Source of the DNA: Kofleriaceae bacterium
GTDB lineage: Bacteria; Myxococcota_A; Polyangia; Haliangiales; Haliangiaceae
Length of the DNA: 64,000 nt
Assembly: GCA_020633495.1 (NCBI GenBank)
Contig: JACKDR010000012.1
Coordinates: 162,437-226,436 of the forward strand
Direction: 5' to 3'
Positions 15,747-26,681 of this stretch are shown in pieces (position 1 is the stretch's first letter; each line of letters starts with the position of its first letter). A model generated the notes under the pieces. The model did no database searches. It was not told the origin of the DNA and saw only the letters and a list, made by a program, of their open reading frames with translations. Made by a program: the position numbers and the translations under genes.

Positions 15747-17869
<2,123 letters not shown>

Positions 17870-17877
17870 CGGGCCGG

Positions 17878-17883
17878 AACCTA
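17878..17883 (-). promoter_or_regulatory. Candidate -10 element of the exporter ATPase gene
   Basis: TAGGTT on the minus strand, eight bases before the GTG at 17869. The same TGATAGGTT string occurs before the small gene at 21483-21797. Confidence 0.35.
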
Positions 17884-17928
17884 TCATGGTCGGGTCGGAG
17901 GCGGTGGCGGACGCGTGCCGGGCCGGCG

Positions 17929-19482
17929 TCACCGGCGCAGCGCGCCCGCGAGATCGATCACGACCTGCGAGCCGACGAGGCGCGCGTCGATCGTGCCCTG
18001 CTGCCAGCGGTTGAGGCGGTCGATCGTGCGGTGCCGCGCCGCCGGGCGCGCCACGTCCAGGAGACTGCCGAGCACCAGGTCCCAGGCCTCGACCGGGACG
18101 TCGGCCGGCCGCAGCGCCACGTGGACCAGCTCGCCGTCGACCGCAGCGCCGCCGCCGAGGATCGCCTCGATGACGCCGGTACCGACCGCGCCGATCGCGC
18201 GGGTCGCCGACAGGTGGTAGGTGAACGACCCGACGAACGGCACGTCGACGTCGACCACCGGGGTGTCGGCGAGGGTCCGCTTCTTGGAGAACCGATCCAG
18301 CCCCGGGATCTGGTCGAGCATCGCGCGCAGCGTACGATCGGTGGCGAGGTCGGCGTAGGCGCCGGCGACCGTGGGCAGGCCGTCGTCGAACTCCTTGGTG
18401 AAGACGTGGATCGTGCGGACGCCCGGCGCCATGGCGGCGCGCAGGTCGACGCCGCAGCCGCCCGCCAGCTGGATCGCGGCGGCGACGTCGAAGCCGACGT
18501 CGACCTGAGCGGCGGCGCCGGCGCGGGCGCCGTACCAGCCGGCGGGCGCGGGCAGGATCGCCGCGGCGACGCCGCCGGCGGCGTCGAGGTCGGCGACGAT
18601 CGCGCCGCCGGCCGCGGTGCCGACGACGCCGCCCGACAAGAGGACGCGCGGCATGGCGTGGACCGGCGCCAGGCACCGGCCGGCCTCGGCCTGGACCTCC
18701 GGCGCCATCAGCGCCTCGACCGAGGTCGCGAGGGCGGCGGGCCGGACCAGGCCGACCATCGGCGGCAGGCCGGAGGCGTCGGCGAGCGCGCCGGCGTGGG
18801 CGCGGGCGGCATCGAGCGCGGCCAGGAAGTCGGGGTCGCCGGCGAGGCCGCCGTGGGCGGCGCGGGCCGCGGCCAGCCAGCCCATCTCGGGCTCGTGGTC
18901 GCCCTGGATGACGACGTGGGCGAGGATCCAGCCGTCGGCGACGGCCCACTGCATCGCGAGGTCGCGATCGAGGTGGGCCGTGAAGACCTCGATGCCGTCC
19001 TCGATCTGGCTCTGCAGCGACGCGCCGTTGTCGCGCACCTGATCGACGAAGCGCTCGAGCGCGGCGGCGTCGCCGAGCCTGGCGGCGAAGGTCGGCGACC
19101 ACGGCGCGCCCCAGATCGCGACCGAGGCGTCGACGTCGACGCCGATGTTGCGCAGGCTGTCGGCGGACAGCAGATCGAACAGGAGCTGGCGCCGCGACTC
19201 CGCGGAGACGTCGGCGGCGTCGAAGTCGCCGGCGATGCCGACCACGTTCGACGCCTCGGTGGCGAGGTGGGCGAAGTCGGTGGCCGAGCGCACCACGACC
19301 GCGTAGGTGACGTCCGCCGGGACCCAGCGCAGGACCGGCAGGGTCGACACCGCCGCGGGCATCGGGCCGGTCCCGCCGCCGCCGCCGGCGCCGCCACCGT
19401 GGTGGGGACAGCCGGCCAGCGCCAGGACGAGGGCCACAGGGAGCGCCAGCGGGAGCGCAGGACGTAGGCGAAGGGCACGCAT
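17929..19482 (-). CDS. Hypothetical lipoprotein next to an ABC exporter
   Basis: Unknown function, 517 residues. ATG at 19482 gives MRALRLRPALPLALPVALVL and lipobox LAGC, then a Gly-rich linker. The rest is a long soluble domain beginning PVLRWVPADVTYAVVVRSAT, reminiscent of DUF3352-like proteins that open with a PADT-type motif, but I cannot confirm this. It contains two weakly similar halves of VEALMAPEVQAEAGRC and GVIEAILGGGAAVDG character. It lies 59 bases upstream of the exporter ATPase on the same strand, so it could be the outer-membrane or periplasmic partner of that exporter. A TTATCC-like -10 is found seven bases upstream of the ATG. Confidence 0.6.
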   Translation of the reverse strand: MRALRLRPALPLALPVALVLALAGCPHHGGGAGGGGGTGPMPAAVSTLPVLRWVPADVTYAVVVRSATDFAHLATEASNVVGIAGDFDAADVSAESRRQLLFDLLSADSLRNIGVDVDASVAIWGAPWSPTFAARLGDAAALERFVDQVRDNGASLQSQIEDGIEVFTAHLDRDLAMQWAVADGWILAHVVIQGDHEPEMGWLAAARAAHGGLAGDPDFLAALDAARAHAGALADASGLPPMVGLVRPAALATSVEALMAPEVQAEAGRCLAPVHAMPRVLLSGGVVGTAAGGAIVADLDAAGGVAAAILPAPAGWYGARAGAAAQVDVGFDVAAAIQLAGGCGVDLRAAMAPGVRTIHVFTKEFDDGLPTVAGAYADLATDRTLRAMLDQIPGLDRFSKKRTLADTPVVDVDVPFVGSFTYHLSATRAIGAVGTGVIEAILGGGAAVDGELVHVALRPADVPVEAWDLVLGSLLDVARPAARHRTIDRLNRWQQGTIDARLVGSQVVIDLAGALRR

Positions 19483-19648
19483 GGCGCCGGGATAATGACA
19501 CAGCGTGCGCGCCGGCACCCCGGGCCGGGGAAATCGCCGCGGTCGCCGCAACCGGCCCGCGCACCGGGCGATACGCCGCGCAGAAGGAGGCGCCCATGGC
19601 CCTGCACACGCGAAACCCGGTACACTCGGTCGACCTCGGACGGCTGTC

Positions 19649-20128
19649 ATGACGAGCGGAATCTCTGGACCAGGCGGCGGCCCGCCCGGATCACGCGGGC
19701 CCGACGGCCCCGGCGCGCCCGGCGGCGCCGGCGAGCTGCACGACGCGGCCGGCGCCGAGCGCGCCGGCGCCGCGCTCGCCGCGGAGGTCGAGCGCCTGCG
19801 CGGCGCGGCGGGCGCGACCGCCGCCGCCGGCGTCCACGGCGCGACCGGCGCGGCGGCCGCGGGCGGCGCCGGCAGGGTCGACCTGGCGCGGCTCGCCGCC
19901 GATCTCGACGGCGGCCGGGTCACCGGCGACGAGGCCCTGGCGCACCTGATCGCGGGCGCGGGCGGCGAGCTGGGCGAGCTGGACGCGGCCGAGCTGCGCG
20001 CCCTGCTCGCCGACCTCGCGGCCACCGATCCGCACCTCGCGGGCCTGGCGGCGCACCTCGGCGCGACCGGGCCCGGGTCCCACGACGGCGGCGTCGGCGG
20101 CACCGGCGGCGGAGGTGACCATCGGTGA
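19649..20128 (+). CDS. Small Gly/Ala-rich protein of unknown function
   Basis: 159 residues. The N-terminal third is a Gly/Pro-rich disordered stretch (MTSGISGPGGGPPGSRGP). The C-terminal part is helical and better ordered (LARLAADLDGGRVTGDEALA, then LDAAELRALLADLAATDPHL and AGLAAHLG), a pattern I associate with short myxobacterial proteins of unknown role. No signal peptide or membrane helix. It overlaps the following PEGA gene by GTGA, so both are probably made together. A TACACT hexamer lies about 25 bases upstream. Possible roles as an anti-sigma-like or assembly factor are speculation. Confidence 0.55.
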   Translation: MTSGISGPGGGPPGSRGPDGPGAPGGAGELHDAAGAERAGAALAAEVERLRGAAGATAAAGVHGATGAAAAGGAGRVDLARLAADLDGGRVTGDEALAHLIAGAGGELGELDAAELRALLADLAATDPHLAGLAAHLGATGPGSHDGGVGGTGGGGDHR

Positions 20129-21453
20129 GGCGGCTGGTCGCGGTCGTCGCGGCGCTCGGCCTGATGTCGTCGCCGCTGGCGGCACGTGCCGACGAGGGTG
20201 ACGCGCCCGACGTCGCGCCCGGCAGCGCCATCGATCCCGACGCGCCGCCGGCCCCGAAGGTCGAGGCCCGGGTCGCGGTGCTGGTGCTGGGCGAGGACGA
20301 CGAGCCGCTGCCGTCGTCGGTCCGCGCCACCTTGCAGGTCTCGATGGAGCGCGCCCTCGAGCACGATCACCGGCTCGAGATCGTCGACCAGGACACCGAG
20401 CTGGCGCGCCGCGCCGGCGAGGTCCCGGCCGACGTCGTGTCCGAGGCCCGCGGCCTGGTATCCGCCGGCGAGGCGCTGCTGCGCCGCAACCAGGCCGACG
20501 CGGCGCTGGCCAAGCTCGAGGCGGCGTCGGCCCAGCTGACCGGCGTGCTGGCGTGGGCGCAGAAGTCGGAGCTGGCGCGCGCCCAGTTCCTCCTCGGCGC
20601 CGCCCACGCGATCGCGGGCGACGACAAGGCCGCGCTCGCCGAGTTCGTTGCGCTGCAGGCGTGGCGCCCCGAGTTCGTCGCCGACCCCACGATCCGGCCC
20701 CGCGAGGTCCTGCCGGTGTGGGAGAAGGCCCAGGCCAAGGCGGCGCGGCTGCCGGGGGGCTCGATCGAGATCTCGTCGTCACCCGACGGCGCGATGGCGT
20801 ACGTCGACGGCCGCTTCGTCGGCTTCACGCCGACCGTGGTCGAGGCCCTGCCCGCCGCGACCCACTACGTCACCGTGCGGATGCACGGCCGGGTCCGCTC
20901 GGTGACCGCGGTCAAGGTGTCCGACCGCAAGGCCGGCGAGCTGCGGGTGTCGCTCGATCCGACGCCCGGCGTCGAGCGGCTGCAGGCCGCGGTCGATGGC
21001 ATCGCCGGCGACGTCGGCAAGCGCCAGGCCTCGGCGCTGGCGCAGGGCGCGTTCGGCGATCTCGCCGAGCTGCTCGAGGTCCAGCACGCGGTGATCCTGG
21101 TGGCGCCCGAGGGCGACGGGCCGTACCGCGGCTACGTCTACGCGGTCGAGGGCGGCTCGCTGCTGGCGCGCGCCGAGGTCCGGCTCGGCGAGCGCGATCC
21201 CGAGGCGGCGTTCGGCGAGCTGGCGACCAAGCTGTACGATCAGATCTCGTTCGAGCCGCCGGCGCCGCCGGAGACGCCGCGACCGGCGACCGCGAAGGGC
21301 AAGCCGTTCTACCGGAGCCTGTGGTTCTGGGGCGGGGTCGCGGCGGTGGTCACGGCCGGGATCGCGGTGCCGCTGCTGATGAGGGACGACGGCCCGCCGC
21401 CGCTGAGCTGTCCGCAGGACAGCTCGTGCGGGACGGTGGTGCTGCGGTTCTGA
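20125..21453 (+). CDS. Exported PEGA-domain protein with C-terminal membrane helix
   Basis: 442 residues. Signal peptide MRRLVAVVAALGLMSSPLAA with cleavage near ARA-DE. Residues about 85-205 are helical and TPR-like (GLVSAGEALLRRNQADAALA; ARAQFLLGAAHAIAGDDKAA). A PEGA domain follows (SIEISSSPDGAMAYVDGRFV, about 210-275). After a domain with VILVAPEGDGPYRGYVYAV there is a near-terminal helix (SLWFWGGVAAVVTAGIAVPL) and a tail with two cysteines. The GTG start sits in the stop of the upstream gene. It resembles myxobacterial proteins thought to sit at the cell surface or in the periplasm; no activity is known. Confidence 0.68.
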   Translation: MRRLVAVVAALGLMSSPLAARADEGDAPDVAPGSAIDPDAPPAPKVEARVAVLVLGEDDEPLPSSVRATLQVSMERALEHDHRLEIVDQDTELARRAGEVPADVVSEARGLVSAGEALLRRNQADAALAKLEAASAQLTGVLAWAQKSELARAQFLLGAAHAIAGDDKAALAEFVALQAWRPEFVADPTIRPREVLPVWEKAQAKAARLPGGSIEISSSPDGAMAYVDGRFVGFTPTVVEALPAATHYVTVRMHGRVRSVTAVKVSDRKAGELRVSLDPTPGVERLQAAVDGIAGDVGKRQASALAQGAFGDLAELLEVQHAVILVAPEGDGPYRGYVYAVEGGSLLARAEVRLGERDPEAAFGELATKLYDQISFEPPAPPETPRPATAKGKPFYRSLWFWGGVAAVVTAGIAVPLLMRDDGPPPLSCPQDSSCGTVVLRF

Positions 21454-21486
21454 GCGGGCGCGGCGCGATCCGCCGCCGCGGCTCAG
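21450..21486. terminator. Bidirectional hairpin between convergent genes
   Basis: CTGAGC (21450-21455) pairs with GCTCAG (21481-21486), with further pairing of GCGGCG inside. It spans both stop codons of the convergent genes ending at 21453 and 21483. Confidence 0.4.
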
Positions 21487-21797
21487 CTGGCCTTGCGGGT
21501 CCGTCCCTCACCGTGGAGGAACAGGACCTCGCGGACCTTGTCGTGCAGCGGCAGATCCGAGGTGTCCAGCTGGGCCAGGGACGACGCCAGGGTCGCCACC
21601 CGCTCCTGGACCGTGGCCCGCTTGTCGATGATCACCCGGTACTGCCAGGTCGGCCCGGCCGCGCCCGGCGTGGGGCGCGAGCGGACGCGGCACAGCCCGC
21701 CGTGGCCGACCGTGGCCGCCAGCGACTCGTAGCTGACCTTGACCGTGAGCTGCTCGGCGGCGGCCTCGAGGAGCTCCAGGATCACTTCCTGCTTCAT
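21483..21797 (-). CDS. Small conserved-looking protein of unknown function
   Basis: 104 residues, starting MKQEVILELLEAAAEQLTVK. The middle has GGLCRVRSRPT and YRVIIDKRATVQERVATLAS, a mixed alpha/beta pattern without membrane segments. It is too regular in codon use to be a shadow, and it has its own -10-like TAGGTT (21807-21812) nine bases before the ATG. It stands alone on the minus strand between two plus-strand genes. No function can be given. Confidence 0.6.
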   Translation of the reverse strand: MKQEVILELLEAAAEQLTVKVSYESLAATVGHGGLCRVRSRPTPGAAGPTWQYRVIIDKRATVQERVATLASSLAQLDTSDLPLHDKVREVLFLHGEGRTRKAS

Positions 21798-21918
21798 CGC
21801 CTCGCCAACCTATCAGCGCGGATCGATCGGGCCAACTCTTTGACGCGGCAATCCCCTCGTCGAGATCGCGTCCGGATCTCCCCCTGGGATCCGGGCCGAC
21901 GAGCGGCATACTTCACGC

Positions 21919-22563
21919 ATGTGGAGATCTCTCGCGGTGGCCGCGATCACCCTCGGCGCCGCCTGTGGCCGGCACGCGCCCGGCGAGCCGTTCGATCCCG
22001 GCGCGATCAAGATCTCCACCGACCGCGTCGTCAAGACCGACACCGTCGGCGACGGCGAGTGGGAGCGCCAGGCCACGTTCGTCCTGGTCGACGCCGACAA
22101 CGTGTCGGCCGGCGAGCTGCTGGTCACGCTGGGCGGGGCGCTCACCGACGCCACCGGCGCCGAGGTCGGCGCGCTGCGGCCCGAGTCGCTGCGCATCCCG
22201 GCGGGCGGGCGCCGGACCTTCGCGCTGGTCGACGCCCACGACGCCGCCCGGCCGACCGCGACCGGGGCCACGATCGTCGTGCGCGGGGCGGTGCCGCCGC
22301 GCTGGCAGCCCGACGCCCACCTCGCCGACGGCCACGTCTTCGACGACCACGGCAAGGTCATGGTCGCGGCCAGCCTGGTCAACGACGCCGACCGCGCCGG
22401 CCGGGTCATCGTCTTCGCCGGCTTCCACGACGCCGACGGCCGACCGATGCAGCGCCAGTTCCTGCTCGCCGAGATCGGCGCCCACATCACCCAGGTCGTG
22501 CGCTTCGTCGGCCCCGAGGGCTCCAAGAGCGGCTACGTCTACCTCGGCGACGCCAGCTACTGA
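21919..22563 (+). CDS. Hypothetical lipoprotein
   Basis: 214 residues. Signal peptide MWRSLAVAAITLG with lipobox GAAC. The mature part is beta-rich (WERQATFVLVDADNVSAGEL; LRIPAGGRRTFALVDAHDAA; GKVMVAASLVNDADRAGRVI), suggesting one or two Ig-like domains. CATACT lies six bases upstream of the ATG. It converges on the histidine kinase operon. Function unknown. Confidence 0.62.
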   Translation: MWRSLAVAAITLGAACGRHAPGEPFDPGAIKISTDRVVKTDTVGDGEWERQATFVLVDADNVSAGELLVTLGGALTDATGAEVGALRPESLRIPAGGRRTFALVDAHDAARPTATGATIVVRGAVPPRWQPDAHLADGHVFDDHGKVMVAASLVNDADRAGRVIVFAGFHDADGRPMQRQFLLAEIGAHITQVVRFVGPEGSKSGYVYLGDASY

Positions 22564-22587
22564 TTCCGAGCCGAGCGTCGGCGCCGG

Positions 22588-24216
22588 CTACGGCTCGAGC
22601 GGCAGCGCCACCACGAACGCGGCGCCGCCCTCGCGGGCCGCGTCGATCGTGATCATGCCGCGGTGCTGCTCGACGATCTTCTTGACGATCGACAGGCCCA
22701 GGCCGGTGCCCTTGCCGTCGGTCTTGGTCGTGAAGAACGGATCGAAGACCCGATCGCGGTCCGGCGCCGGGACGCCCGGCCCCGAGTCGGCGACCTCGAT
22801 CTCGACGTGGCCGCGCACCGCGCGGGTCCGGACCACGACGGTGCCGCCGTCGTCCTCGACCGCGTGGGCGGCGTTGGTCACCAGGTTGATCAGCACCTGC
22901 TCGAGCTGCCCGGGCACGGCGTGCAGCGGCGGCACCTCGTCGGCGAGGATCAGCCGCAGCTCGATGCCGTTGCGCTCGAACAGGTGCTCGCAGAACGACG
23001 TCGAGCGCCGGACCACGTCGTTGACCTCGACCAGGTCGACCTCGCTCGACACCGGCTTGGCGTACTGCACCAGCTCGCGGGTGAAGCCCATGATGCGCCG
23101 CGCGCTGCCGACGATCCGGCGCAGCTTCTCGCGATCGCCCTCGAGCGCGGCGGCGTCGGCCTCGGCCTTGCCGAGCAGGTGCTCGGCGTAGACGATGATC
23201 GAGGTCAGCGGGTTGTTGAGCTCGTGGACGACGCCGGCGGCGATCTGGCCCAGGGTCGCGAGCCGCTCGGCCTGGATGACCTGGCGCTGCAGGTCCTCGA
23301 GCTTGCTCTGGTCGGCGCCGATCGCGACGACCGCGTCGACCGCGCGGTGGCTGCCGCCGATCGCCGCGATGCTCCAGACCGTGCGGACCCGGTCGCCGCG
23401 GCGGGTGTCGAGCAGGATCTCGATCGCGTCCTGGCTGGCGCCGCGCAGCGCCGCGGCGAACAGCTGGGTCAGGCGCGCCCGCTGCTCGGTCGGCATGACG
23501 TCGCGCAGGTCGCGGCCGATCAGCTCGTCGCGGCCGTAGCCGGTGAGCTGCAGCAGCGCCCGGTTGCACACGGTGATCCGCCAGCGGTGGTCGATGCCGA
23601 CGATGAGCGCGTTGGCGTGCTCGATCAGCCGCGCCGTGTAGTCGCGCAGGCCGATCGTGTCGCGGTAGAGCCGGCTGCCGCGCAGCGCCACCGCCAGCTG
23701 GTTGGCCAGGGGCAGGACCACGCCCTCGTCGTGCTCGCCGATCTCGGCGGCGTCGACGCCCGGCGGGTAGCCGACGTCGAGGGCGCCGTAGAGCTCGCCG
23801 GCCGCGACCAGCGGCACCGCGAAGCCGGCGCCGACGCGGTGGAACGGCGGGTCCCAGCGGCCGCCGACCCGGACCCGGGCGCTGGCCGCGACCGCGCTCT
23901 TGAGGCCGGTCTTGGCGATCGCCGATTCCTTGAGCGTGATCGCCTCGGTCTCGATCCCGGGGCGCAGCTCGCCGCCGACCGCGTAGCAGCGCGCCGGCTC
24001 GCCGGTGCGCGGATCGAGGACGCGGACCACCAGCGCCCGCCCCGGCAGGAGGCGGCCGAGGACGCCGACGAAGCGGCCGGCGACGTCGACCTCGTCCATG
24101 TCGAGGTGGAGGTGACGGCCCAGCTCGAGCACCGCCTCGAGCAGCGCGGCGGCGTCGGGCCGCACCAGCGCGGCGGCCGACGCGGGCGTCGGCGCCGGCG
24201 CCGACGGCCCGGTCAC
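22588..24216 (-). CDS. Sensor histidine kinase with GAF and PAS domains
   Basis: Soluble kinase of 542 residues. GAF-like domain about 30-190 (LLPGRALVVRVLDPRTGEPA; VGAGFAVPLVAAGELYGALD), PAS about 200-320 (LIVGIDHRWRITVCNRALLQ), HisKA with GVVHELNNPLTSIIVYAEHL, and a complete HATPase domain: N-box LINLVTNAAHAVED, G1 VADSGPGVPAPDR, F-box FDPFFTTK and G2 GTGLGLSIVKK. The GTG start at 24216 overlaps the stop of the preceding HATPase-less kinase-like gene (GTGA), so the two are made as a pair. No response regulator is adjacent. Confidence 0.87.
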   Translation of the reverse strand: MTGPSAPAPTPASAAALVRPDAAALLEAVLELGRHLHLDMDEVDVAGRFVGVLGRLLPGRALVVRVLDPRTGEPARCYAVGGELRPGIETEAITLKESAIAKTGLKSAVAASARVRVGGRWDPPFHRVGAGFAVPLVAAGELYGALDVGYPPGVDAAEIGEHDEGVVLPLANQLAVALRGSRLYRDTIGLRDYTARLIEHANALIVGIDHRWRITVCNRALLQLTGYGRDELIGRDLRDVMPTEQRARLTQLFAAALRGASQDAIEILLDTRRGDRVRTVWSIAAIGGSHRAVDAVVAIGADQSKLEDLQRQVIQAERLATLGQIAAGVVHELNNPLTSIIVYAEHLLGKAEADAAALEGDREKLRRIVGSARRIMGFTRELVQYAKPVSSEVDLVEVNDVVRRSTSFCEHLFERNGIELRLILADEVPPLHAVPGQLEQVLINLVTNAAHAVEDDGGTVVVRTRAVRGHVEIEVADSGPGVPAPDRDRVFDPFFTTKTDGKGTGLGLSIVKKIVEQHRGMITIDAAREGGAAFVVALPLEP

Positions 24217-26573
24217 GAGTCGCCCCCCCCGCCGCGATCCGGGTCGATGCCGAGATCGCGATCGGTCGGGCGGATCGTCTCGAGCTCCTCCGACGGCCGC
24301 TCCGACGACCGCAGCACGGTGATCCGGACCGTGGCCTTGTCGTCGACGCCGGGCACCTCGCGCCGGGCCGGCACGTCGCGCGGCGTCTCGGCCTCGGACG
24401 AGGCGTCGTCGCGCGACGGCCGGGCCCGCGGCGTGGTCTCCTCCGACGGCGGATCGACCGCGGGATCGTCGACCAGGTCGCCGAGCATGGCCTGGACCGC
24501 CGAGCTCGAGCGCGCGGCGTCGAACTCGCGAGTCGCCTCCCAGTCGCCGCCGGTCTCGCTCGAGGTCTCCGACGACGACGGCGTGTCGAAGACCGGCTCG
24601 ATCGAGGTCGACTTCTCGAGGTCGATGATGCTGGCCGAGCCGACGTAGGGCGTGGTCTCGTACTTGGTGATGCGGCCGATCTTCTTGACGATGTCGGCCA
24701 TGCGCTCGGCCTCGCGCAGGATGACGCCGACCGCGCGCAGGTGCGGGGCCTCGGGCGGGCTCTGGCGCTGGACCAGCTGCGAGTAACCGATGATCGAGGT
24801 CAGCGGCTGGTTGAGCTCGTGGGCGGCGGCGCCGGCGAGCTCGGCGACCAGCGCCTGCTTCTCGGTCAGCTGCAGCTTCTGCTGGGCCTGGAGCAGCTTC
24901 TGCTCCATGCGGATGCGCTCGCGCAGATCGCTGAAGATGCCGACCGTCGCGACCTCGCGATCGCCCTCGTAGATGATCGACGCGGTCATGTTGACCGGGA
25001 CCAGCTCGCCGACCTTGGTGCGGATCTCGCGGCGGGTCTGCTCGAGCCGGCCGACGCCGCCGTACGAGGTCGACCGCAGCATGCGCATGATCTGGCGGGC
25101 CACGCCCTCGGGGTACAGCTCCCAGACCTTGAGCTTGCCGATGACCTCCTCGGCCCGGTACAGGTAGATGCGCTCGGCGCCCTGGTTGAACAGGATGATG
25201 CTGCCGCGCATGTCGGCGGCGACGATGGCGTCGACCGTCGAGTCGATCAGGCGCTCGAGGAACTCCTTGGTCGAGCGCAGCTCGGTCTCGAGGGCGCGGC
25301 GCTCGGTGACGTCGCGGAAGGTCAGCGTCACCGCGCCGGCGGACGCCAGCACCGTCGAGGTCGACACCGAGACGCACGCCGGCGCGCCGGTCGTGGTCGA
25401 CAGGTCGAGGTCGAACGGCTCGTGGTTGCCGCCGGCCAGGACCTGGGCGACGACGTCGGTGATCAGGCCGCGGTGGTCGGGGTGGACCAGGTCGCCGAGC
25501 TCGGAGCCGATCAGGCCGTCGCGGGCGAACCCGGTGATCCGCTCGGCGGCGCGGTTGACGAACAGGATGCGGCCGCCGTCGTCGAGGATGACGACGCCGT
25601 CGTCGGAGGCGTCGAAGTGATCGCGCAGCGAGTCGATGCCGCGCAGCCGGCGCTCGGCCTCGAAGCGGACCCGCGACAGCCGGTGGGTCTGCTCGCGCAG
25701 GCTCTCGAGCACGGCGCCGTGGCGGAGGTGGCCGGCGAGCAGCGAGGTCGCGACCCGCGCGAAGTCGACGCCCCGGCCCTGGACGTGGCCGGCGCCGGGG
25801 CTGGCCTTGCGCATGAGCAGGACGCCGAGGCAGCGGCCCCGCCACAGGATCGGGAAGACCGCGATCGCGCGGACGCCGCGGCCGGCCAGCTTGGCGGCCA
25901 CCGGCGCGGTCAGCGGGTGGGTCGGCGCGTCGTCGATCAGCACCGCGTCGCCGGTGCGGATGCACTCGGCGATCTCGGGGTACTGGGAGATGCGCAGCGT
26001 GAACTGGCTGAGCGTCGGATCGTCGGTGGCGGCGATGACGTAGGCGTGCTCGGAGCCGTCGATGTGGGCGACCAGCGACGCGCGGTCGAAGCCCAGCACC
26101 TCGCGCAGGCCGACCAGCACCGCCTGCAGCGCCCGGGCGTCGTCGCCGTGGCGGCTCAGCGTGTCGATCATGCGCAGCAGCTGCGGCGCCTGGAGGCCGG
26201 CGGCGTGCGCGACCGCGGCGCGGGCGCGCAGCTGGCCGCGCAGGCGCGCGCCCAGCACGGCGGGCAGGATCGGCCGCTGGATGACATCGGTGGCGCCGGC
26301 CGCGATCGCCTCGGCGGCGGCGCGCGGCGGCAGGCCGGGCACGACCGCGAGGATGGGCACCGCGGCCAGGGTCGGCACCTCGCGCGCCGCGGTCACCAGC
26401 GCCGGCACCTCGTCGCCCAGGATCACGAGCACCGCGGGCGCCGCGACCGGCGCGTCGACGACGATCGAGGCGGCGGCCCGTAGCTCGAGGCCGACGCCCT
26501 GCCCGATCGCGACGACCTCGTCACGCTCGGCCTCGGTGCCGCCGACGACGACGATCTCGAGCTCGCTGGACAC
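24213..26573 (-). CDS. Multi-sensor HisKA protein lacking an ATPase domain
   Basis: 786 residues. Domains in order: degenerate receiver-like domain (about 1-125) with no acidic pair; GAF (about 135-300); two PAS domains (about 320-440, start FDASDDGVVILDDGGRIL, and 450-570, start IDSTVDAIVAADMRGSI); HisKA with AAAHELNQPLTSIIGYSQLV, phospho-acceptor His at about 585. Instead of an HATPase domain there is an approximately 135-residue polar, probably disordered tail (PSSSETSSETGGDWEATRE). No N, G1, F or G2 boxes are seen. The GTG at 26573 is chosen because TATTGT stands eight bases upstream. It overlaps the next, complete kinase gene, which could phosphorylate it in trans. Confidence 0.82.
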   Translation of the reverse strand: MSSELEIVVVGGTEAERDEVVAIGQGVGLELRAAASIVVDAPVAAPAVLVILGDEVPALVTAAREVPTLAAVPILAVVPGLPPRAAAEAIAAGATDVIQRPILPAVLGARLRGQLRARAAVAHAAGLQAPQLLRMIDTLSRHGDDARALQAVLVGLREVLGFDRASLVAHIDGSEHAYVIAATDDPTLSQFTLRISQYPEIAECIRTGDAVLIDDAPTHPLTAPVAAKLAGRGVRAIAVFPILWRGRCLGVLLMRKASPGAGHVQGRGVDFARVATSLLAGHLRHGAVLESLREQTHRLSRVRFEAERRLRGIDSLRDHFDASDDGVVILDDGGRILFVNRAAERITGFARDGLIGSELGDLVHPDHRGLITDVVAQVLAGGNHEPFDLDLSTTTGAPACVSVSTSTVLASAGAVTLTFRDVTERRALETELRSTKEFLERLIDSTVDAIVAADMRGSIILFNQGAERIYLYRAEEVIGKLKVWELYPEGVARQIMRMLRSTSYGGVGRLEQTRREIRTKVGELVPVNMTASIIYEGDREVATVGIFSDLRERIRMEQKLLQAQQKLQLTEKQALVAELAGAAAHELNQPLTSIIGYSQLVQRQSPPEAPHLRAVGVILREAERMADIVKKIGRITKYETTPYVGSASIIDLEKSTSIEPVFDTPSSSETSSETGGDWEATREFDAARSSSAVQAMLGDLVDDPAVDPPSEETTPRARPSRDDASSEAETPRDVPARREVPGVDDKATVRITVLRSSERPSEELETIRPTDRDLGIDPDRGGGGDS

Positions 26574-26581
26574 GGGCCCGG

Positions 26582-26587
26582 ACAATA
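26582..26587 (-). promoter_or_regulatory. Candidate -10 element of the kinase pair
   Basis: TATTGT on the minus strand, eight bases (CCGGGCCC) before the GTG at 26573. This is close to the TATAAT consensus and one of the clearest leaderless-type starts in the window. Confidence 0.45.
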
Positions 26588-26681
26588 CCACGCGGCCCGC
26601 GCGGCCCTCGCCGGGGCCGCGGCGCGCGATCTGCCCGCGGCGCGGCGTCGCCGCCGCGCGGGGCGCGGCGCGGCGCGCGCG

